Of a DNA stretch of 64,000 nucleotides, positions 59,587-64,000 are shown piece after piece. Source of the stretch: Notolepis coatsorum (lineage: Eukaryota; Chordata; Actinopteri; Aulopiformes; Paralepididae). The stretch spans positions 12,089,891 through 12,153,890 of the forward strand of contig OZ020591.1 in the NCBI GenBank assembly GCA_963971535.1. The letters are read 5' to 3'. The notes below the pieces were generated by a model that was given only the letters and a program-made list of their open reading frames with translations, was not told where the DNA came from and made no database searches. Each line of letters starts with the position of its first letter. Position 1 is the stretch's first letter. The position numbers and the translations under genes are program-made.

Positions 59587-59807
59587 GATTAGGAGAGGTT
59601 TGTCCAAATCAACCATGTGGTCAACTGTACTTCAAAGCTGGAAAATTGCATACAGTTCACAACACGGCAGTTAAAGGAGTTTTCATATACCACCGAGGCT
59701 AGACCACCTCCTTGGTCTGGGGGCTAAAGAAGTTACAGTCACTGGGACACATTTCCACGAGATGAGTGAACTCACTCCTAGTTTATGACCCGTCATTTAA
59801 ACAGGTT

Positions 59808-60395
59808 GTGGTGTAAAGTACTTGAGTAATTGTACTTTGTTACAATACTTAAGTACTGTTTTGGGGGGATTTGTACTTTACTCAAGTATTATTAGGTTTG
59901 TATACTTTGTACTTTTACTCCATTACATTTCAGAGGAAAAAAACATACTTTTTACTCCTTACATTTAAAATGCAGACCTACAAAGTACAAAGTACAAATC
60001 TTGCAGGTCCAACTATTTTAATTAGTATAATTGTTTCTCTGGCCGAACTAACGTTAACGTTATTAACTTATTAATCATGCGGCCGCACTTTATTTAAAAA
60101 CAGCCAATCAATTGAAAATGAACCCGCCCTTACCCATGCTGATTGGTCCTTGTGCACTAGAAAGCGGGGATCTTTGATTAAACACCTGCTATCAGAAGAA
60201 TACAGTCAGAAAAATAGTTTTTACTTTAACTTTTTAGTACTTAAGTACATTTAAAAGTAGAAACGTTTTGACTTTTACTCAAGTGTGTTTTTAGCCAGAT
60301 ACTCTGACTTTTACTTGAGTATGATTTTGAGACCGTACCCATACTTTCACTTAAGTATAATTTCTGGGTACTTTTTACACCCCTCAGATGTCGGA
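59808..60395. mobile_element. Probable TIR element with GTAAAGTACTTGAGTA ends
   Basis: GGTGTAAAGTACTTGAGTAA at the left faces GTACTTTTTACACC at the right. ACTTAAGTA and ACTCAAGTA motifs fill both ends. No coding frame; superfamily and exact borders not fixed. Confidence 0.55.
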
Positions 60396-60577
60396 ATGAT
60401 CTGCAATTTGTTGCTTTGTTAACTAGCTAACGTTTGATATATTGGTTGATATATATTTAGATTTTTAATACAGGCTTCAATAGAACTGGCACCGAGCAGA
60501 GCATAGAACGCTGGTAGTATTCTGACGTCAGGTATCCTCTTCTCATGATAGTTCTTCTGGACTCTCTCCCTCTTCAG

Positions 60578-60731
60578 GGCTTGGGGAACCTGGGTCTTCA
60601 GAACTTCCACCAGAGGACCTTGTCTGCGGCGTCTTCATCCACCGCCAAGATCACCTGCTTCGCTGCGGCGTTCATCGTCCCCACGTTAGGAATCCCCCCG
60701 ATTCTGCTCGGGGCGGTGGCTGCATCGACAG
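60578..60731 (+). CDS. slc5a7-like: High-affinity choline transporter-like, coding exon 6
   Basis: 154 nt, entered in phase 0 and left in phase 1. It encodes GLGNLGLQNFHQRTLSAASS then KITCFAAAF, IPPILLGAVAAST. It aligns with the CHT1 segment that carries the F-Q-R-x-L-S motif and the following helix. In mammalian CHT1 the corresponding start contains GIPWQAYFQR; here the Trp is absent and FHQR replaces YFQR, a sign of a divergent subtype. The acceptor is CTCTCCCTCTTCAG. The donor is ACAG|GTAGGG. Confidence 0.93.
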
Positions 60732-60769
60732 GTAGGGGATAGAACAGAACGCAGAATGTGCCCCTTAGA

Positions 60770-61320
60770 GAGGGGGGGGGGGGGCAATGGGTAGAGCAAG
60801 GCACTAACACTGCCGGGGTCAGGGGTTCCATTCCCTGTGTAGCTCAATGGGTAGAGCAAGGCACTAACACTGCCGGGGTTGGGGGTTCTATTCCCTGTGT
60901 AGCTCAATGTGTAGAGCAAGGCACTAACACTGCCGGGTTAGGGGTTATATTCCCTGTGTAGCTCAAAGGGTAGAGCAAGGCACTAACACTGCCGGGGTCA
61001 GGGGTTATATTCCCTTTGTAGCTCAAAGGGTAGAGCAAGGCACTAACACTGCCGGGGTCAGGGGTTATATTCCCTGTGTAGCTCAATGGGTAGAGCAAGG
61101 CACTAACACTGCCGGGGTTAGGGGTTATATTCCCTGTGTAGCTCAATGGGTAGAGCAAGGCACTAACACTGCCGGGGTCAGGGGTTATATTCCCTGTGTA
61201 GCTCAATGGGTAGAGCAAGGCACTAACACTGCCGGGGTTAGGGGTTCCATTCCCTGATTATCTGAACGGGTAGAGCAAGGCACTAACACAGTAAGAACTG
61301 GGGGTTAAATTCCCTGACTA
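60770..61320 (+). repeat. 60-bp tRNA-Val-like tandem array, nine units
   Basis: Each unit has a D-arm (GCTC-AATGGGTA-GAGC), an anticodon-like arm with 4-bp stem GGCA/TGCC and 7-nt loop CTAACAC (AAC after U33, as in tRNA-Val), and a T-arm-like CAGGGGTTCCATTCCCTG with a near-consensus B box. No acceptor stem is left: units join at TGTAGCTC. The last unit (61257-61320) is degenerate. Confidence 0.88.
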
Positions 61321-61339
61321 TTTGAGTTATTCACTAGAC

Positions 61340-62141
61340 TACTGCGCTATATGGTTCTTAAATAGGTACAAGTTGCAAGGTTATAACACAGTACTTACTC
61401 ACACAAAGTATAATGTACATGTAGAATACATTTAATTAACTTTACAGTGAGTTTTAATGGATGACGGATGAACAAAAGGGGAACGTTGTCCGAGAAGAGA
61501 TACTGAATTCCAGAGGTGGGTGAAAGTTATTTAGAGTTGAGTAGAATAGTATCTGCACGTTTTCTGAAGGTTACTCTTCTGTCAGCTATAATCCTGATCT
61601 TTGCCAAGGATTGTTTAATCAGCACACAAGCCATCAGAAAGTTAGGGGAAATCGTTCTCATTCAGTTTGGTATCTTGTCTGTCAACAATGCCTTTTCAAA
61701 CTGAAACAATAACTTCTATCAGCAAGCTACACCAATATTTTGTAAAATATAAAATATAAAGTGAAAAGATTTAGTTTCTCAATGTAATATAAACCCGTTG
61801 AGCACATCGCAGAGGAAGACTCCAGTGTGTGTAGACTATCCACTGTGCTAGCTTGCAAATACATTTTGGAATATATGGAAAATTATATGAGGGATCTGGA
61901 GATACACGAAGACGACGTGGCACAAAACCGTGCCCAGTGGCGTCGTGGAGTCATCGCCCCGTCCAACCTTGTGTGCCGATTAAACAATCCTTGGCAAAGA
62001 TAAGGATTATTTGTAGTCGCTGACAGAAAAGTAACCTTCACCCTTCACCCACCTCTGGAATTCAGTATCTCCTCCCGGACAAAGTTCCCCTTTTGTACAG
62101 CTTATAACTTTGCAACCCATTTAAGAACCAGATATTGCTGT
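61340..62141. repeat. Large inverted repeat
   Basis: About 61350-61632 and 61976-62130 are complementary over several stretches, for example GATACTGAATTCCAGAGGTG (61500) against its complement at 62050, and TTTGCCAAGGATTGTTTAATC (61600) at 61979. tRNA-like units lie outside both arms in opposite orientation (up to 61320, and 62143-62260). Confidence 0.85.
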
Positions 62142-62142
62142 G

Positions 62143-62260
62143 TTAACACCATGCTCCACCCATTCAGCTAAACAGGGAATGGAACCCCTAACCCTGGGAC
62201 CATTAGTGCCATGCTTTACCCATTGAGTTACATGGAGAATGTAGTGCCTAACCGTGGCGG
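62143..62260 (-). repeat. Two inverted tRNA-like units
   Basis: On the minus strand, AACTCAATGGGTAAAGCATG and AGGGGTTCCATTCCCTG resemble the 60770-61320 array but are more diverged. Confidence 0.8.
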
Positions 62261-62680
62261 AGGAGGAGAGTGTCAGCAGTGGTGTTGTCACGATACTGGA
62301 ATTTCGAACTTCGATACGATACCTTGAAAAGTATCGATATTCGATACCATTTTCGATACCACAGGGAAAAAGGTTCAATCTTAAAATGTAAAAAAAGAAG
62401 ATTTTTCTTTTTTCTTTTTTTTATAAATGTTGCTTTTGTTGCTGGTTGATTCTCCTCAGCTTCTCTCTGGTATAAGAGAAGATAAATATAACACTTTTAA
62501 AAAAGCCTTTGTTTATCTTTAGATCACACATTTAAAAATAACTGTTCATCTCACTTCAATAATTTTTATTGCAGAACATGGTATTTTCTCAAGCAGACAG
62601 ATGTCAACACTATCACTGTGTTGCATGTACCTGACAAACTGAACCGTTTGTATTACAGTCATATTCCAACTTAACTGAAT

Positions 62681-62833
<153 letters not shown>

Positions 62834-63538
62834 CAGGGACGTGCACAGGACTTTAGAGGGGCAGGTGCTCAAAGGCTGAAAAGGGCACTACACTTGTGTG
62901 TATATATTAAGCGAGCGCGATTTTTAAGGGCCCTTTTCGGGCGGGGGGCCCCCTTTTTATGCTTTTTGGGGGGTTTTGGTGATCAAATATTGAATATTGA
63001 ACTATAATAATCAGTGCAGGAGCTCACTTATCCTTGAAAGACACGTTTATCACTGACTTAAAAGGCCCATACATCTCCATAAATGTTCAGGGGGGAGGGA
63101 ATAAGTGCTTACCCTACAGACCCCAAGAAGTGCTGTATATTCTGTATTGTTTAATATAAATGCATTTTTTATTCTAATCCCGATTTGTATTTGAGATTCC
63201 CAAATTCCCATCGGACTTGACTTCTTTGTGTCCCTCAATGAGTGTAATACCAGCATTCAACAGCGGTTTCTATCATCATCATCATCATCATCATCACCCA
63301 CGCTATGCATAAAATATATAGGTCCGCGGAGAGGCACGCTGAGGAGGCCGTGCAAACTGCAATGGAATATGGGGCATCTCTCTCTTTACCTAATATTTTG
63401 ATTCTATCCTGACATTTTTCAGTTGGAAGGGCAGTCTATATGCGTAACAGTAAAAAAAAAAATCAAAAAGGGCACTTTTTTGATGAGGCTCAAAAAGGCA
63501 GGTGCTCAGGCACCCCTTGGCCTCTATGTGTGCACGTG

Positions 63539-63542
<4 letters not shown>
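62834..63542. mobile_element. hAT-type element inserted in a TG microsatellite
   Basis: Ends CAGGGACGTGCACA and, on the complement, CAGGCACGTGCACA. CAGGTGCTCA is repeated near both ends. Because the target is TG-repeat, the 8-bp duplication cannot be distinguished. No transposase. Confidence 0.8.
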
Positions 63543-63585
<43 letters not shown>

Positions 63586-63880
63586 ACTACTGTACTATTA
63601 CAGGTATTGAAATGAACAATGCAACTTCCTTATACAAAAAAAAGTTTATTTGAATTTTTTATGAATAATTAAATATCGATATTTCGGGAAATGAGTATTG
63701 AAACCGTTTTAAATATTCAGAATCGATATGTATCGATTTTTCGATATTTTTTACAACAAAAAGTCAGCAGTTATGTGGAGGAGAGTGCCGGCAGGAGTTA
63801 CAGGGTTATGAGTTTGAGGTGCTCGTCAGATTCCAGCCCTGCTATCATCATCACACCTCTTTCTCCCGCCCGTTCCTCAG

Positions 63881-64000
63881 ACTGGAACCAGACCGCATAC
63901 GGCTCTCCGTCTCCGCACGAGCGGGGCAAGACCGGCCTGGCGCTGCCCCTCACCCTGCAGTACCTCACCCCGTACTACATATCCATCATCGGCATCGGCG
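63881..64000 (+). CDS. slc5a7-like: High-affinity choline transporter-like, coding exon 7, cut by window end
   Basis: Entered in phase 1; the joined codon gives Asp of the conserved DWNQTAYG motif. N-Q-T is at the place of the known N-glycosylation site of CHT1 in the extracellular loop. [10 protein letters not shown] and [19 protein letters not shown] follow, the start of the next membrane helix. The acceptor is CGTTCCTCAG after a pyrimidine-rich tract. The remaining C-terminal half of the protein lies outside the window. Confidence 0.93.

Larger units (their letters stand above)
53440..59800 (-). mobile_element. L2/CR1-type LINE, split by three insertions
   Basis: A nearly complete minus-strand LINE read from right to left. 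Endonuclease starts before 59600 and continues at 58480 (VYRPP, then LILGDFNIHV). A linker follows (RREYRRAERKWKNYRL near 56880). Reverse transcriptase begins near 56376 (NNYRPISKLPFLSKVLEKA) and continues with [27 protein letters not shown] and YADD near 54440. The C-terminus includes LLTGTQKRAHIT and LASLHWLPVRYKIEFK. The tail is (ATTG)n at 53440-53470. Insertions are at 54583-55974, 57122-58096 and 58487-59586. There are also frame breaks and a 24-nt C run (minus strand) in the endonuclease, so it is inactive. Confidence 0.88.

Noticed and set aside
60770..61320. Cluster of functional tRNA genes
   Set aside because: The units lack an acceptor stem and terminator runs, and share boundaries with their neighbours. 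Described as tRNA-like repeats instead.

Overview
The window is eukaryotic genomic DNA, almost certainly from a teleost fish. It has spliced vertebrate-type exons and very long introns full of hAT, PIF/Harbinger and piggyBac-like elements, L2/CR1-, L1- and RTE-type LINEs, tRNA-derived SINEs and long microsatellites. There is no prokaryotic-style gene organisation and no CRISPR. I cannot name the species.

One host gene is recognisable: a plus-strand member of the high-affinity choline transporter family (SLC5A7/CHT1-like). Seven coding exons can be placed (10965-11148, 11735-11848, 15320-15475, 45639-45787, 50708-50851, 60578-60731, 63881-64000). The last runs off the window. Together they give 1021 nt of continuous coding sequence, about 340 codons. 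Intron 3 alone is about 30 kb.

Layout. 1-5626: a decayed minus-strand Ty3/Gypsy LTR retrotransposon with a PNMA-like gag; its pol is interrupted by a hAT element. 5778-9113: a 3.3 kb hAT-type element holding a second hAT element. 9114-10964: gene upstream and 5'-UTR region, CpG-rich near the gene. 10965-15475: exons 1-3. 15476-45638: intron 3, with minisatellites, six placed SINEs (five of one family, one of another), a four-layer nest of elements, two piggyBac-like copies and a Harbinger element. 45639-50851: exons 4 and 5, with a 73-bp tandem duplication of the exon 4 end and its donor site. 50852-60577: intron 5, dominated by one LINE split by two piggyBac-like elements and a second LINE. 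60578-64000: exons 6 and 7, separated by a tRNA-like tandem array, a large inverted repeat and nested hAT-like elements.

The most interesting observations concern how this repeat load meets the splicing of the transporter gene. The acceptors of exons 2 and 4 each follow a long (TG)n tract with no adenosine for 150 and 108 nt, so the branch points must be distant. Exon 4 is followed by five extra copies of its own 5' splice site at exact 73-bp spacing. A nine-unit array of tRNA-Val(AAC)-like 60-bp repeats lies just after exon 6. Many insertions can be dated relative to one another because exact target-site duplications are visible.
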